Assembly: GCA_963575745.1 (NCBI GenBank)
Contig: CAUYUJ010016713.1
Span: 135,001 to 197,000, forward strand
Length of the DNA: 62,000 nucleotides
From: Prorocentrum cordatum
Taxonomy: Eukaryota > Sar > Dinophyceae > Prorocentrales > Prorocentraceae
Direction of reading: 5' to 3'
The translations under genes were made by a program, and so were the position numbers. The notes under the pieces are model-generated. The model had not been told where the DNA came from and searched no databases. It was given only the letters and a program-made list of their open reading frames with translations. Shown here in pieces: positions 11,668 to 25,580 of the stretch (position 1 is the first letter of the stretch; every line of letters starts with the position of its first letter).

Positions 11668-11698
<31 letters not shown>

Positions 11699-11753
11699 GT
11701 GATGATGATGGTGATGGTGATGGTGATGGTGATGGTGATGGTGATGGTGATGG

Positions 11754-11795
<42 letters not shown>

Positions 11796-12046
11796 GGATG
11801 ATGATGATGATGATGATGATCACGATGGTGAGGAGGAGGAGGAGGAGAAGGAACAGGAATGTGGAGTGAGGATTCAGGGTGAGGGAGGTAGGGGCAGGAG
11901 GAGGAGGAGGAGGGGAAGGAGGAGAAGGATGAGGAGTGATGAAGAACGGTAGAGAAGGAAGGAGGAGGAGGATGAGGAGTAGGAGGGGAAGGAGGAGGGG
12001 AAGGAGGAGGAGGAGAAGGAGAAGGAGGCCCTGGGAACGTTCAACC
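11668..12046. repeat. GAT tract followed by GAG/AGG tract
   Basis: GAT/GGT repeats run at 11668-11830, then AGG/GAA repeats to about 12046. Predicted Asp/Glu- and Ser-rich proteins are repeat translations. Confidence 0.9.
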
Positions 12047-12232
12047 TGGCGCCCCCGTCAGCGCGCTGGGATATTACGCGTCTTGGCTTGATACAGAGGA
12101 CTGCATTCACATAGGGACACTGGAAGTTCGGAAACGTTCACATTGCGGCCACGAGTGCAACTAAAATCGATTAAAATGAGACACCGTTTGCAACCAGTGG
12201 TGCATCAGGATGGACATTGGACCGATTTGGCA

Positions 12233-12490
12233 TTACAGTATTTTCTTCCGACAAGGTATATCCATGATTAAGTTTAGGGCTTGATTTCGATGTGCTACCG
12301 CCTGCCGGTCAGCATCGTCGAGGAGCCCAGTAGAGGTTCTCTCTTTCAGAATGCGTGGAATATCTGCATCATAGCGCCAGCAGTGGGGAATCAGAGTGGG
12401 TGCAGCTATTGAGACCCGCGTGTCCCTTGGCACTGGCACCTTCTGGGCAAGTACGTACAACTGTGAGATGTCGCCGGGGATATTGTCATC
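12233..12490 (-). other. Unrecognised protein-like fragment
   Basis: Minus-strand frame of about 85 residues with even amino-acid composition: G-D-I-S-Q-L-Y-V-L-A-Q near its start and L-N-L-I-M-D-I-P near its end. It lies next to a GAG microsatellite (12507-12560) that supplies a poly-serine N-terminus to the frame. No family is recognised and no start can be fixed. It may be one exon or a retroelement remnant. Confidence 0.25.
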
Positions 12491-12664
12491 GCTGCTTAGA
12501 CAAAAGGGAAAGGAGGAAGAGGAGGAGGAGGAGGTCGACGACGACGACCACGACGAGGGAGAGGGGTATCTCGCCGATGCTGTTTTCCGTGCTTGGGCCG
12601 TGTTCAAGGCTCACCAGTGTATGCCGCATCCGCCGACACTTGGCGGGTCCTGAGTTTCTCTTCT

Positions 12665-12950
12665 CCGAAGCCTGTCGCAACTTTTGGAGGGCCTCTGTTG
12701 CCATCGGAACCTCCTGATGTTGCGCGACCACCCGGGAAAGCCCAAAGCCATGCCGCCTTGGTGGGCGATTTTACGAACATCTTGGAGGCTTAAGGGACTA
12801 ATGGGTCCTTCTTGGGCTCTCTGGGGCTGTTTGGGCGTCCCTGAGGGCCTTTCTGTTGGACTTGTTGTTGCCATCTTGGGCCGTCGTACGTCTCTCTAAA
12901 GGCCCTCTTAGGCTGTCTTGAGGTCCTCATGGCGCCTTCTTACCCACGGG
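12665..12950. repeat. CTTGGG-type 11-nt repeat fragment
   Basis: Loose units such as CTTGGGCTCT, GGGGCTG and CTTGGGCCGTC mark a diverged copy of the 11-nt family in the same orientation as the 7.5-kb copy. Confidence 0.5.
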
Positions 12951-13164
12951 TGCGCTGACCCCCCTGCGCCTAAACAAATGATTGCAGGTGGCTGAGACCG
13001 AATTCCGCGGAGGGGTGGGGAGTGGCGGGGATTCGCTCCTTGTGACCCAGAGATGGGTCAGACAGGACCAAGTGGAGAACTTCAACCCCAGCGCGTCGCC
13101 GTTCTCCACGGTGTATCCGTACCCGGACTCGTCTTTTCGGATTTCGGATGAAGTGGGGCGAAGG

Positions 13165-13700
13165 GGAAAGAAAAGGAGGAGGAGGCAGTCGAGACGGATG
13201 ATGATGAGGTAATTGAAAAGAATGGTTGGAGGGAGGAGATTTTCTATCCTCCTCCCTTGTCCCTCCTTCTCCGTCGTCTCTCAAGTTCCTTCCCTATACG
13301 TACCCACTCCTCCCCTACTTCCTTCTCCCTCTGCCCTCCGCCCTCCTCATGTCTCCCGCCCTCCCGTTTCTCGCCTGCCTCTCGCTGATGTCATTGTTCC
13401 TCGTTCTCCCCCCCTCACTCCTCCTCACCCTCCAATCGCCCTCTCACTACTCACCCTTACCTCCGTCTAATCAGCCTTCGGCCCCCCCCCCGCCGTTCTC
13501 CCCACCCCGCGTTCTCCCGACCTCCTGACCCTCTCGTCCTCCTTTTCATCGTCCTATTCCATCTTCAATATGCCGTCCTCCTCACCCGTCTCCTCATCAT
13601 CCTCGTCTTTCCTCCAAAGTCCCACTGTCCTCCGCCACCTCCATCTCCTCCCCCTCATCATCCTCGTCCTCGCCGTGCTCTTCCTCCCCGTCCTCCTGTT
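13165..13700. repeat. Purine/pyrimidine-asymmetric tract
   Basis: A short GAG run (13165-13195) is followed by about 450 bp of CCT/CTC-rich sequence (13240-13690). Leu/Pro/Ser frames here are compositional. Confidence 0.75.
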
Positions 13701-15026
13701 GGTCGCAGGCAGGCATGGCTCTGGAATCGTGCAGGTGGGCCGCAGCGACCAGGGAGGGATGCGACATCGGGGAGGCATTGGACGTAATTAAAAAATGTTC
13801 ATGCGTTGGCAGGTGTGCTATCACTGGACCAAAATTATCATCCCAGGTCCCTGGTGGCATTTATCTGGGCCAGTTGTGAGCAATACGACCCTCCTTGGTG
13901 GGCACCCCGGACCAGGACCACTTCTCTGACGTGGCGATGTTTGGTACGACTTGGGCCCTGGAGTTCTCCAGTTTCCTCCCCATGCACCGGCTTTAAGTCG
14001 CGGGCTGCTTCTGGATGGTCTTGCCGAGGGAAGCCGCCTCCACGGTCCAAGATGGCGAAGAGTTTCCGTTTTGTGTTCGTCGTAATGCGACGCTTGGAGG
14101 TCTGAGGCACGGACGGGCGTCCGCCCCAGCAGCGGGCGGCATATGCCGCCCAGGCCCCTCCCCCCGCGCGGCGGTTTTCGGCGTGAGCCCGTAGGCCTTG
14201 TTCTCGGGGATTGGCCATGGGGCGAACAGGGGTGGGGACCATGCCCAACAGCAGTCGTCGCCCCAATGCAGAGCGACCGCTCTCACGGGCGGGCGTCCCT
14301 CACCACGAAAGGATAAGTCGTCGCAGCGAAACCGATAGCTACTCCTTTGCAAAATTACTAGTTTCGGTCATCGCCCCCACTCTTTCCGTCCCGCTTCGGT
14401 CCTCCAGGTTGGCTCAGTGTGGGAAACATTGAATCCTAATCGACCGTTCGTCTCAGATCTGGGTTTGGCTGCCCCGCCCCGCCCAGGAAAGGATGGTGCG
14501 GCTGTCGGGGGGCTATTGCTGACCCATCGCGGACGCTTCGTCGATTCCAAACCAAAGTGTTCGCCATGAGTAAGTCCCATTTCGGCTGCCTTCGGCCCCA
14601 GGCCAGCACCAGTCTTTTCCAAGCAGCGGAAGCGTAGGACGCATTCATAGGTGTCCATTGGGGCAGCGGATGTGCCTCGCCGCCCAGCGCTCCCCGTGGG
14701 CGGGGCCCGCCGATCGCATCGCCGATCATGTGCCGCCTGACGTATTTTCTCCGGCCTCGCACCGGATGAGCAGGCGATGAAGCGGCGACGCCGTGCTCAT
14801 CGTCCAGACACCCCCCCGCGGCCTCCAGGGTGCGAGGCCGCGCACCCCTCCCCACCCCGCGCCCCGCCGCCAGGAGCCGCCGACGACGGCTCCGCCCAGC
14901 CCCTCCACGGAGGCGGGGCGCCGCCCCCCACCCCTCTCCGGCTCTGGGCCAGGGGGAGCAGGAGGAAGAGAAACTGCTCTGGTGCAGGGCCCCAAGTTAC
15001 TGCGCAACTGCGGGCAATTGGTTTAA
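13701..15026. other. No gene recognised
   Basis: Several 90-140-residue frames exist on both strands (for example 13838-14266 minus, 14436-14855 minus). None shows a motif I know. 14800-14960 is a C-rich GC block. Confidence 0.4.
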
Positions 15027-15135
15027 GCAAGTGTGACCGCCATCAGGCGGTATGACACACCTTTGTTGTGCTTTGGCATAGGCCGCTTCATGCAAACATA
15101 ATTCCGTCTTCATTACGATGATTCTGTTAGATTTA
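15027..15135. repeat. Repeat J, copy 1
   Basis: AAGTGTGACCGCCATCAG with the following TGACACACCT and a later ACGATGATT..TTA segment match 26131-26245 in order and spacing, with many substitutions. Confidence 0.45.
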
Positions 15136-15426
15136 CCTGGTAGCGGAGCAAGGCTATTTCAATGCGGGGGTTCAGCGAATTCTACTTCACGACAGAGATG
15201 GATAGAGCACACCTGTGCCAACTTCGGACTTTATGCTCTACCGCGGACAACCAAGGTGACTACGCTTCCGTCAAAGCCGACTTATAGAACCGCAATGACG
15301 AGTTACTTTGAAGAGCGATATTGCGTGGGTAACCAAGGCTTGCCCAACGAGCACGCGATGCCATTGATGCGGATGTATGGACAATCGAACGCGGCTGTGC
15401 TGAGCCTCTTCAATCGTCAATATTGA
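15118..15426 (+). other. Hypothetical 102-residue open frame
   Basis: The ATG at 15118 opens a 102-residue frame ending with a stop at 15424. It is less GC-rich than the surroundings, balanced in composition and contains several aromatic residues, so it reads more like protein than the neighbouring frames. I recognise no domain. Its first few codons overlap repeat J, so the start may be accidental. No intron signals or neighbours help. Confidence 0.25.
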
Positions 15427-16900
15427 AAACAAGCGTAAAGAAGACCACGCACGCAAAGGCGCGGATAACCGATTTGGAACAACCGATGAAGCTACTACTG
15501 CCCTTGTAATCCTCGTTCAGATTATTTTGTTGTTCTGTATTTGAGTGTTATTCATTTTTCTTCCTCCCCCTCCTCTTCCGCCACCCCTTTGAAAATTTAA
15601 AGTTTTGTGAATGTCGCTGATTCGGCCGTCTAGGCCATTCGGTCGGGATCGACACCCACCGTCACACCCAGGGGCGATACGTTTTAGGGCATATTCGTAT
15701 CATACGCCTTCTGTCCCCGTTCTGTCCTCTTCGTTTTTTTCCTCCAGAGTCGAATTTTGTGCCCCGCCCCCCCCCCCCCAGACACATTATTACAAAAACC
15801 GCCAGTGTGATTTATTTCCTCCGTCGCTCAGGGCACGGTACTAGTTCACTATGTTGCGGCAGGCCGATGTGTCTGGAGTTTGATTCTTGCTGTCCGCTCC
15901 CATTTTTCCCCTTCCAAACAAAATTTTCGTTCAGATCGCTGAGAACGCCGGAGCTGACTGAACAAAAAAAACACCAAAGGCTCGTGAGGGAATCGAAGGC
16001 AATCAAATCTTGGAAGGGAGGAGATCGGGCGAAATTTCGCGAGTGGAACGACAGACATGCTAAACGCTTTGGCACGTTGCACCACTGGGAACCGCACGGC
16101 CTTCGAAATACGGGACCGAAAACGAGAAGCAATAGACGGACCTGGGCCAATTCCGAACGATGAAGGTGAAGCACCAAGTATGCTGAACGGGGGTTGGCAG
16201 CAGCGGCGCACAACGAGGCGTCGCTAGAAAAAAGAGAAGGAAGAAGACGAACGCGAAGGCGAATACGTTTTGGACCAGGGTGCAGCTCACAAGGTTGGCA
16301 AGAATACATGTTTAATCCGAGTAAGCAATTAAGAGCCTCCCCTCTCAGGCGAAGCTATAACGCATCCAGCCCCCTGGAGCCTTACTTTCGCACCTCGCAT
16401 CCTGATTTGAACGCAGACGAGTCTGCCCGCCGAAACAAGCAAACCGCCTGACACATTCTCGCAGATATGGTTTCCGTGTGGTTTTGAAACAAAAACCTCG
16501 CCTGAGACATCCTCAGGGACTGCTCTGAATGCAGACGCGTCTGCAATGGGGGAGCCCTCTGGGAGAGTCTTATGGGGGTGTCCGATGGGGAGCCGTATTC
16601 TTATTAGCCCTCTTCTTCTGAGTATTATCCATATTCGTATTATTCGTATACTTATTAGCACTCCAGTTCCAACAATTCCAATTGGGATACCACCCGAGCC
16701 ATGGCGCGGGAATGTGTGACTCCCTTTCCATTTGCGCGGTGTTAATTGCATCGTTCGGCGAAACCTCCCCCCCAATGACTGTTTAATTACAGCGCGGTGC
16801 TAATGCTATCCCCGGGGGGGGTCCTCAATGGCCTCCTGGGGTTAATCCCGACCGAGAAAAAGGAGCGCGTTGAGGTGCGGGGCAAGTTACATGACCATGG
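15427..16900. other. No gene recognised; two matching 14-bp palindromes
   Basis: GCAGACGAGTCTGC near 16411 and GCAGACGCGTCTGC near 16531 are self-complementary or nearly so, about 120 bp apart. The open frames 15759-16163 and 16329-16775 show no known motif. Confidence 0.35.
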
Positions 16901-19823
16901 AGAAATCGAAGGATTCATCCCATGCGCGATGACCTACAAACCGGCAGAACTAGTAAGATCAGTGACGCATCGGTCCAGCTCGATGAGTGGAGTTCGTGCG
17001 TGAGGTGAGACTCGCATGAACTGCCGCTGCCAGTCCAGATGACGGCTCCGAATGCGAGGGGCGCCCGCGCCAGGGGGGGTTTGATGACTGGCAGCAGGAC
17101 CGCCTCAACGCTCTTGATCCCGTAACTGGCGAATCATGTACGAAGGTGCGTTTGCGACGTGGATTGGGCTCGCGAAAAACATGTGGACGCCGGACGCCGG
17201 CGCCCGAGACGGCAAATCGACGGGCATCGGGGGGGCCGGGGGGGCAAGGGCGCTTCTAACGCCCAGGGTGGAATGACGACCATTGTCAGGGCGGAGGAGG
17301 CGCGGATGCGGTTAGCGAAAACAGGGGCAACGGAAGGACGAGACGCTGCAGGCGCAGCAGAATAGGCCACGGGCGGCAGAATCAAAGGCGAAGGTGGGAA
17401 CGGCGGCAAAGGAGAAGGGCCCCCGCCCGGCGGCAAACCTGGCGGCAAGGATCAGGCGCCCGCGAACGAGCGCGAATGCTACCAGCGCTGACAAAGGAGA
17501 CGCGCTGCAGCCGATTGAACTAGGGGGGCCGAGTGCGAGGTCGGGCGCGCCAGCAGTGGCCAGAGAACGCATCATTTTGGGCAGCCCAAGCCAGAATGGC
17601 CCCTGGATGCCGTGCCATCACGCGGGGGTGCCCCGATCCACCTGGGGCGCAGTCGGAAACGCCAACCAGGGTGAAGGGTGGTGCGCGACACGAAATGTCG
17701 GTTCAACAGTTAAGCAGCAACGCGCCCGCAATTCGACCACCGCGAGGTCTTCGGGCGCACGGGCAGCGATAGCGCGGGCAACCTCGGAATGGCGGAGGCG
17801 CCCCAGAAAACATACATTGCAGTTCCCGAGGATAGAACGGAATCTAACGCGGAGACTGCGGCGGTCACCGTCGACCCAGGGGATTCCAGCGCAGTCGGGC
17901 CGCTGGGCGACGGCGCGCGCTGCCCGGCAAAACAGACAGGGGCCTCGAAAAGCGGTCGCCGCTGCAGCGCCACCGACGGGGCCGCGGTGCGCGATCGCGG
18001 GCAGCGAGTGCACCGCGGGACGAAGGACGCAGGCGACGAGGTCACACTGTCCACGCAAGTTGCCGACGTCGAGAAAGCATTAGGACCGGCCCGCGAAATG
18101 GTGGATGCCAGCAACGCGGCCGGCTTGCATCGGGTCGCGCACGGCCGGCCCGGCAGCCGCCCGGGGCGCGGCGCCTTCGGCGAGAGATTGGCGATCCACG
18201 AGCGCGGCGGGACACTCCAAGGCGCCATTCGGGTCCCCGCGGGAAAGGAGGAGCGGGCGCGACAATGCGCGACGCGGAGTTTCAAAGTCACGAGCCCCTT
18301 GGGAGTGCTTCCGCCCCGCCCCGCAAGCCCTGGCGCGCCGATTGAAGGCGTCGGCGGCGAGAGCGGCGGGGGCGAGGATCAGCGGCGCGGTGGAGGTCCA
18401 AGCGCGAGCGACATGAGGGCATTCGAGGGCGCTTTCATGCGTGGAGAAGCCGAACAGGTCAAGGTCAAGGGGCAACCTGCGACCCCCGCCCCAGCAAGGC
18501 AAAAATGGAAGACCGCAGGTTGACGATCTACCGCGTCGCATCTGGCGCCCTCAATGCGCGCGAGGGAAAGCCGTGGGAAGGGCGCGCTAAATGAAGGACA
18601 TGACTAAGCCCGATGAAATGCCAGTCGCCTCAGCTGATTACACGCGGTCAGAAAGTAATGTAGTTGCTCGCGGGGCAACGACAGAGGAGAAAGAAACGAC
18701 CAATCAGCTCCGATCAGCCCGTCGTTGGCGTCGCACTTCAGAGAACGAAGTTCATCCGGAGGAGAGCGGTAGACGTGGAAGGGGCGGGCGCCTACTCATC
18801 CAAAGTCACAGAAGAGAGCGCCAGTCGCCAGTCTCCAGGAATGCATCATTGCATGCGCCGGGGAGGGGGGGGGGTCCTCCATTGCGGTTCAGCAGGAAGC
18901 AGCGATATCCTCTGCGTCGATGGCCGCGGGAGTTGAATCAGCATTGAGGGGATTCAGCAGCTGACGGAGATGCCCAGACAGCGGGCATATTAATCCCAGG
19001 TCGACGCATAGCTCCAAAGAGCGCTGCATGCGCCGTGCATGAGACCGAGCTCGCCGCATCGGATGCCCTGAACGGCCTCATGCTCTTCTTCACGAATCAA
19101 CAGTGCACCATCAGCATGGTCGACAAGACCGCGCGCGAGCGGTGTTGTGAACGCAGTTCAAGCAGGCGCTGCCAGGATTTTGAGGGCGCGTCGCGCTTCT
19201 GAAGACCAGGGCCAACAGAAACGCAAGTTGGAGACTGAATGGGAATCAGGGGCGCGCCCGGGTGGATGCACATGCGCACGACGAGAGCCAAGAGCTTCTA
19301 AACGCAACGAACCAAGAAGTGGTCAGATCCCCCCGGCATCGCTGCAAATGTGGCCACGAAGTTAGGCAGTGTTCCATGGATGAACTCGCGGAAGGATTAA
19401 CCTGGCAGCGCGGCGCAATCCAGAGTGATCGCGCCCATGCCATCGATGCCCGTAGGATCCGGGAGAGTTCGGGCACGGCTCTGCGCGGCAAGAGGCATAG
19501 TGGTTAAACGTCGGATTATCCCCAAAATAGGAGCCGCGCCAGGGCGCCGCGGGCGCCGCGCCATTGCCGGACGAGACCCGCGCCGCAAACCGCGCATCGC
19601 CGGGCGTGGGGCAAGGGGCCATGGAGCGGCTAGAAGCAAGAGGATCACAGAGCACGGGCCAGGCCATTCTCTTTGCAGCTAAGATTTGACGCAACCGTCA
19701 AAGAAGAGCTCTGCAAGCGCGAAGAAGACTGAATCGACGCTTGCTGACAGGCGCGCGTAACAGATGGAGCGGCGGCCCCCAGCGACGCCACTGGACAACG
19801 CCATGCTCAGAATTTACATGGCG
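16901..19823. other. Unrecognised GC-rich region with short open frames
   Basis: Longest frames are 17394-18083 (+), 17789-18523 (+, 244 codons) and 17710-18291 (-). All are Ala/Arg/Gly/Pro-rich with no motif, and frames on opposite strands overlap, so I make no coding call. The plus strand is richer in A and G than in C and T over much of this stretch. Confidence 0.3.
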
Positions 19824-19873
<50 letters not shown>

Positions 19874-19877
19874 AAAC

Positions 19878-19942
<65 letters not shown>
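19824..19942. repeat. (GA)n microsatellite
   Basis: GA repeat of about 115 bp, interrupted by AACAAACAAAAA near 19871. The Arg-Glu repeats in translation are artefacts. Confidence 0.95.
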
Positions 19943-22900
19943 TAGCTATTCTACCCTGAAGAGGCGTTCGGATTGGAGTGGCACGCCGGAAATATGAAAA
20001 TGGGAGAACGAATTGCGAACGAGAGAACGACGCACACCATTATCAAGAATGCGGGTGCGTTGACGGAAACCAGGGAGGGCTGGAACATCAACTGAAGCAC
20101 GCAAGTGGCCTGTCTAGTGACGGGGCGAGGGAGTTTGGAATGTCGACTGGCTGAGGGGCCCGGTGCACATAGGAACAAGAGACCATTTGAGCAGTTACTA
20201 AAGGAGGAACAACAGGCTGAGAAAAGCAACCGGGTTGCAGATGAGGCAGAACAAGTGACAGGTGAGATCGCCCAAGGACTGCTAGACCTGAGGATCAATC
20301 GAGCAATCGCGAGATGGATAGTAGACAAACGGCACTAGGCAGCGCCACCAGGTCTGATTACATGGTGAGGCCCAAATAGCAGCTGCGCGGGCTCGCGCGA
20401 GCGGGGCATATCCTTCCGTCCTGTAGTTGGAATGGCCAAGAGGACGGGACCGACCCCGTGACCTGGCCATGGACTTGATTGCTTGCTATGAGGCAGGGAA
20501 CCGCTTGGTTTCTAGGGCGCTTGGAATGAGACGAGGCAAAGACGCCGGCGTAGGTCTGAGCGGCGCGGCAGGCAGCGCTCGGCCAGCTTATGAAACGCAA
20601 CGAGAAGCGCTCATGCGCAGGCCGGATCATGGAAACATTGGAGCAGGGTCCGAATAATTTAGAATTCGGCATGGATGTCTGGGAGACTCCAAGACACCGG
20701 GTGGCATTTTCGATTTGCGCCGCCAACGTCCGCTCCCCAGCTGGCAAGCCACGCCTGTCCAAAGAGCGTTGGTGATAGCAAGTGCGCAGGCGCGGCGTGG
20801 CCAGTGCGCAGCACGGACAGGAACGGTCGGTGAAACAGCAGACCGAGTCCATGATTCACGCAGCGATGGTCGGAACGAAGGGAGGCATCAAGCGCCGAGG
20901 ATTTCGCAGAAACTAAGGCTATCAGGAAGCCGCGCCACAATAACAGAGGTATGCCCACGTCGGCCACGCGAGGCTTTTCTATCAATATCGTTCAAGCAAA
21001 CGCAATGCGATGGCGGAAACGGACGCAGTGGCGCAGACGGAGTTGGAGCAATCGAGCTGGCGAGAATTGCGATGGACTTGGCGCCGACCACAGGCGCGCC
21101 GAACGCACGCGGCAAACTGGCGCGGGCAAGGGGGGGCGACGACGCAAGTTGGCCGATGTTACCGGGCCCGGGGGGGGGGGGGCACCGCGGAGCTCGCGCG
21201 CGCGACCCTTGGCCGCGGGCGGCGAGACGGGGGGCGCCAGAGAAGACGATATTCCAGCGAAGGCTCAGGAGCACCATCGCGGAATTCACCTGAGTCATCG
21301 CAGAGGGCAAAAATTGTCACCAATGGAGACGCGCGAGATGCGATTATGAGGGTTGGATGAAAACGCCAATAACATGCAAAGCGTTCAACTTCATCGCGCG
21401 CTTAGTTCCAGGAGCACGCAAGGGGGCCCGCGCGATTCTCGACGACGAGGGCGCGTCCGAAAGAGCGCGCGGCGACGCGACCAGCAACGAGCTCATTCCA
21501 TCACTACCAGCCCAGGCCAGGAAAGAAGGAATTGACCAGTCCCATCAGCACCAGGCGCGCACGAAAGCATGTGAAAATGAACGCTGGCAAATCACAAAAG
21601 GCGCCGATATGGGCCAGATGGAGTAGCATTATCAAGGGGGTGCTACAATCCCGGAGTACAGGTCAAGATGGGTGGCATTGAAAGTAGAGCACAGTTCGAC
21701 AGAGAAGACGCAGTCGCCTCCGCGATCCGAGGATTCCGATGCATTGGAGGAACGCAATGATTGGCTTGAGCTGGCGCCCGCCGGCCCAAGTAGAGCTTAC
21801 TTCTACGCCCAGCAGGAAAGGACGTTGATAACCCAAAGTAAAGCAAGGGGATTATGAGGCTGGAAGGCCGGGAAGACGCGCCGCACCAATGCGCCGCGCA
21901 TGTGTTGCGGCGAGTATATGGGGAGATTGTCGCGTGGGCTTCCATCGGCGAGCGGGGGTCGCGTTAGGGCGAAAATCACTGCGCGCTTTTAATCAGCGCG
22001 GCAGACGCGACAGATCGACCGTTCGCGGCGGCGACTTCTCGACGCTAGGCGAAACAGGCAAGATCTGAATTGGCCCGAACAGAATGCGCACGAGGAACAT
22101 GAGGTGGAAGTGGTGGCGGCGGGGGCATAGGCGCTGGAATGGAGGGTTTCGCGTCGACCGGGGCCCCCATAAGACTTGTCGAGTGGACACATGAAGGGGC
22201 GCAGGTGAGATTCACATCAGGGGCGCGCCGCGAGTTGCACGGGAGTTGGGATTTGAAAAGGAGGCGGCAAGGTGCGAATTGCTTGGGGTAGACTTGCACG
22301 CGGCCGAGGTTAACGATGAGGCACCCGGAGCAACAGGTCATTCTGTTGCACAGGAAAACGTATCAAGCATCAGCTGCGCGAGCTCATCATCTTTCGCAGA
22401 CTTGATATGAGTTGAATTCGCTGCGGAGCTATCTAGGCACGCAGCATCACCAACTCAAAGTAGGGGCCTGGAAAGCAGCAGCCCAGCTTGGGAAAGATTC
22501 GAGAGGCCACGACGACAGCAGGTATTTGCATCAGTAGCAACACATGCCCAAAAAGAACTCGCAGCATGGACTGGCCCGCGTCACGCTGCATGTATGAGTG
22601 CGAGGATCCCGCCAGCGGCGGAGCAGTTCGGAGACGCCAGATGATAAATCTTAAAGCTCCACACAGGCAGCGATCGCATTATCATCGGGGGAACATGAGT
22701 ATGATGGGATGGTTTGTGTGTTCGACGGTGCCTCACTGGCACTTGGGTTGTAGTCAGTGCCCAAATGACATTGGAATAACATGTGGAATTGGAGTTCCGA
22801 GTGATACCATCATAGCAATCGCCATCTCCAGTGCGCGAGAATTGGGCAAAGTGGGACACGCTGAAGCCTGCCAGTTGGAGCGATGGGACACAGTGGGAAG

Positions 22901-25580
22901 TGCGAGCGCCAAAGCAATGAAACTGCGGACGGCAGATGACTAAGCCGAAGCAAGAACCGAACGCGGGGACAGAGACAACGCTAACATGCGCGCGAGATGT
23001 AGAAGGCAGCGGCGCGAGCAAAGGTGGCGCGAGTTAGCGCCGACAGCGCAGTGCCGACTAACCCGCGGTCGTTTCAGCGTAGGCCACCGCGATCGATTTC
23101 CTCTCGGATCCCATCTTTCTCTTTTGCCTTCACGCACCAATGGGTGCACTCCTGATGGCTGCATTTGGCCTCGCGGACTCCAGTATCTCACCGAACGCAA
23201 GCTCAGCCGCGCATTGGCAGGAAATCGACCTCGGCGACCCAGCGCCCCCGACCATGGAGAACGCAGGCCGCATCGAGGGCGAGGTGACATACGCCCCGAA
23301 GCTCAACAATTCGGTCCACGACGCCACGCGGCAGAGCACAGTCTCAATGTGGCCGGGGCCGCGGCGAACGCGCGCATAAACAGGCTGCCACGCAACGCCG
23401 CAGATGCTGCGGGTTAAGCAATGGGCAGCAAGGCCGGCGACCTCACGACCCTGGAAGAGGGCCAACGGCTCGATAGACCGCAACGCTGAGCTAATCAAGA
23501 TTAACAGGGAGCTCACATATTCGCGACGAGTTGCAGGAACAATGCGATGAGGTGGCGCCAGGAAGGCCGAGCGTACCCACGGCGAGCAGGGGGGCACGAG
23601 GTTTAACGAGGTGCGCCGTCTGCGGAGCAATCAAGGATCAGCTGCGCGGTTTACCCGGGCGCTCGAGGAGGTGATTCAGAATCTGAACGCGATCAGCAAG
23701 TCCGCCGAGGATTTTGCAGGGGCTGGCGAGGCAACCGCCAAGAGCATGCCTGGGGCAGGGGCGAAGCCCGAGGGCGGCGAGGTCTTGCCCTGCGCGGCGA
23801 ATTATCCTAACCCGAGAGCACCATCAACCGTGCCCGGCACAGGCAGACTATCTTAGTTGACCCCAGTCCCCAACCGAAACGCGCACATAACAGTTCCAAC
23901 AACATCATGGATGAGGCTGTCAAGGAGGAGAAGGGGGCGAACTCGCCACGGCAGGAACCCGACCACGCACTGGAACCACAGGGCAAAGTAACCAATAGCA
24001 GAGTCTGCGACCAGGGGGGGGGACGGGGCGGGCGAGCCCATGGACAACCTAGAGTCTCCGCCATCGCCCAAGGAGGCCCCCTTGAGGATTCCGTCGCCGC
24101 CGAAGCCGCCGAGCCCAGCAACGGCGCCTGTACGTTCGCGCGCCAATCAAATCGATGATCCCGATCAGCAGGATGCCGATTGGGAGCCTGGCCGAATCGC
24201 GCGACGACTTGGCTCTGCTCATGCATCGCCTTGAGCGCGGCCCACGTTTCAGGAGGATGCTTCTTCGCGCCCTCATGCTCGAGAGGCCGACGCGGAAATT
24301 GTGGGGCTACCAGTTTCAGGATCGGCTTCGCCGCGGGATGCGCGGTTCTCTGCGCCCACTGGGAACGTCAGAACCAGGGCCAGGGGGGCCTGCGACACCT
24401 ATTAATATTAATTCAAGAAGCTTTATGGTCGCGCCCACCGCGCCATGCCGACCGGCGACGTCATGTGCCCGCCTGCCCGGCGCAGCGCCCCTTTCAGCGG
24501 GCGTCGGCTGCGCGACGCGAGGGTGCAATGGGCGATTATCATCAGGAGCCAGTGCCGAGTGGCCACGGGGGCTACCACGGGGCCAAAGTGCCATGATTCA
24601 GCGCACCGTTGGGGAATACATAATACGACGCGCGTTCAACTGATGGCGCACCAGAGTTCCAGGATCAAGAATGCGTCAACCGGATCACCATTTCGCCTGG
24701 CGCATATGGCTCAATAGCCCCGCAACCCTTGCCGCCGAGACCCCGCGCAGTTACGCGACCATCCAGCGCGACCGCAGAGACGTCGCGACGCGCGACATCG
24801 CCGCGAGATTCCCCGCCAAGGCCTTGGCGCGGGAATGCGCCGCGGTTGGCGGCGGAGCGGAGATCTACTGCAACATTTCCGAACCCGCGGTCAGGGGCCC
24901 GAGCGGGCGCGCCAGCGAGCGGGAAGAACCACCGGTTTAAGTCTGGTTGGTATCGCACAGCGCTGTTTGTTCAGATGAGCGACCGTGACTGTTCAGGTCG
25001 GCGCGCGGCCGCGCTGGCGATTTCTGGGCGCGCATGCCCGCCTTCGACCGCGGCAGCTGCATGGGGGAGATGATCTTTTGGCAGGCGCAGGCCCCTTGAG
25101 CCGATCGCCGCGCGTGGGCTACCAGCCAGTCCTGGCCGGGCCATCCGTGCCTAGCGGCGGAGTGCAAGCATCGGTTGGATCGGCGTAATTTTCAAAAGAC
25201 TTCGCCTGACGTCAGGTTCCCAGACCGCACTGGCAGGCCGCGGGCTGCCCCCATGGCACTCGCGACCAGCCAGGTTTCAAGATGCCCAAGCGTAGCCTTG
25301 GGTGCTTTCAGGAAGCTTGAGCTGACAGCGACGAGGAGGACGCGTGGAACGATGGCCGCTTCATGGGCGGGACCGATCACGAGCGCGCGATGGACAGGAA
25401 TCGCGACCGCGAGGAAGAGTTTGACCGCATGGATCACGGCAAGGGCAAGGGCGATCGACCCAGGTCAATTTCGGCACATTGCAGGCGCTGATGAGCGGCG
25501 ACAAGAAACCGTGCGATTCCTTCCCTACCCAGTCTCGCTCGCTCCAAGCTCCGTTGCACGACCGACCATGATCGGGGGAG
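19943..25580. other. Unrecognised region, 5.6 kb, many short open frames
   Basis: No frame above about 165 codons shows a known domain. The more protein-like pieces are a Glu/Gln-rich helix-like segment ending at 20338 (+), including Q-L-L-K-E-E-Q-Q-A-E, and one at about 23640-23720 (+) with A-L-E-E-V-I-Q-N-L-N. A G-run sits at 21170-21183. Either this is heavily decayed mobile DNA or it holds small exons I cannot define without transcripts. Confidence 0.3.

Noticed and set aside
17710-18523. Overlapping 190-240-codon ORFs on both strands
   Set aside because: GC-rich DNA has few stops; neither strand shows motifs or a composition typical of a folded protein.
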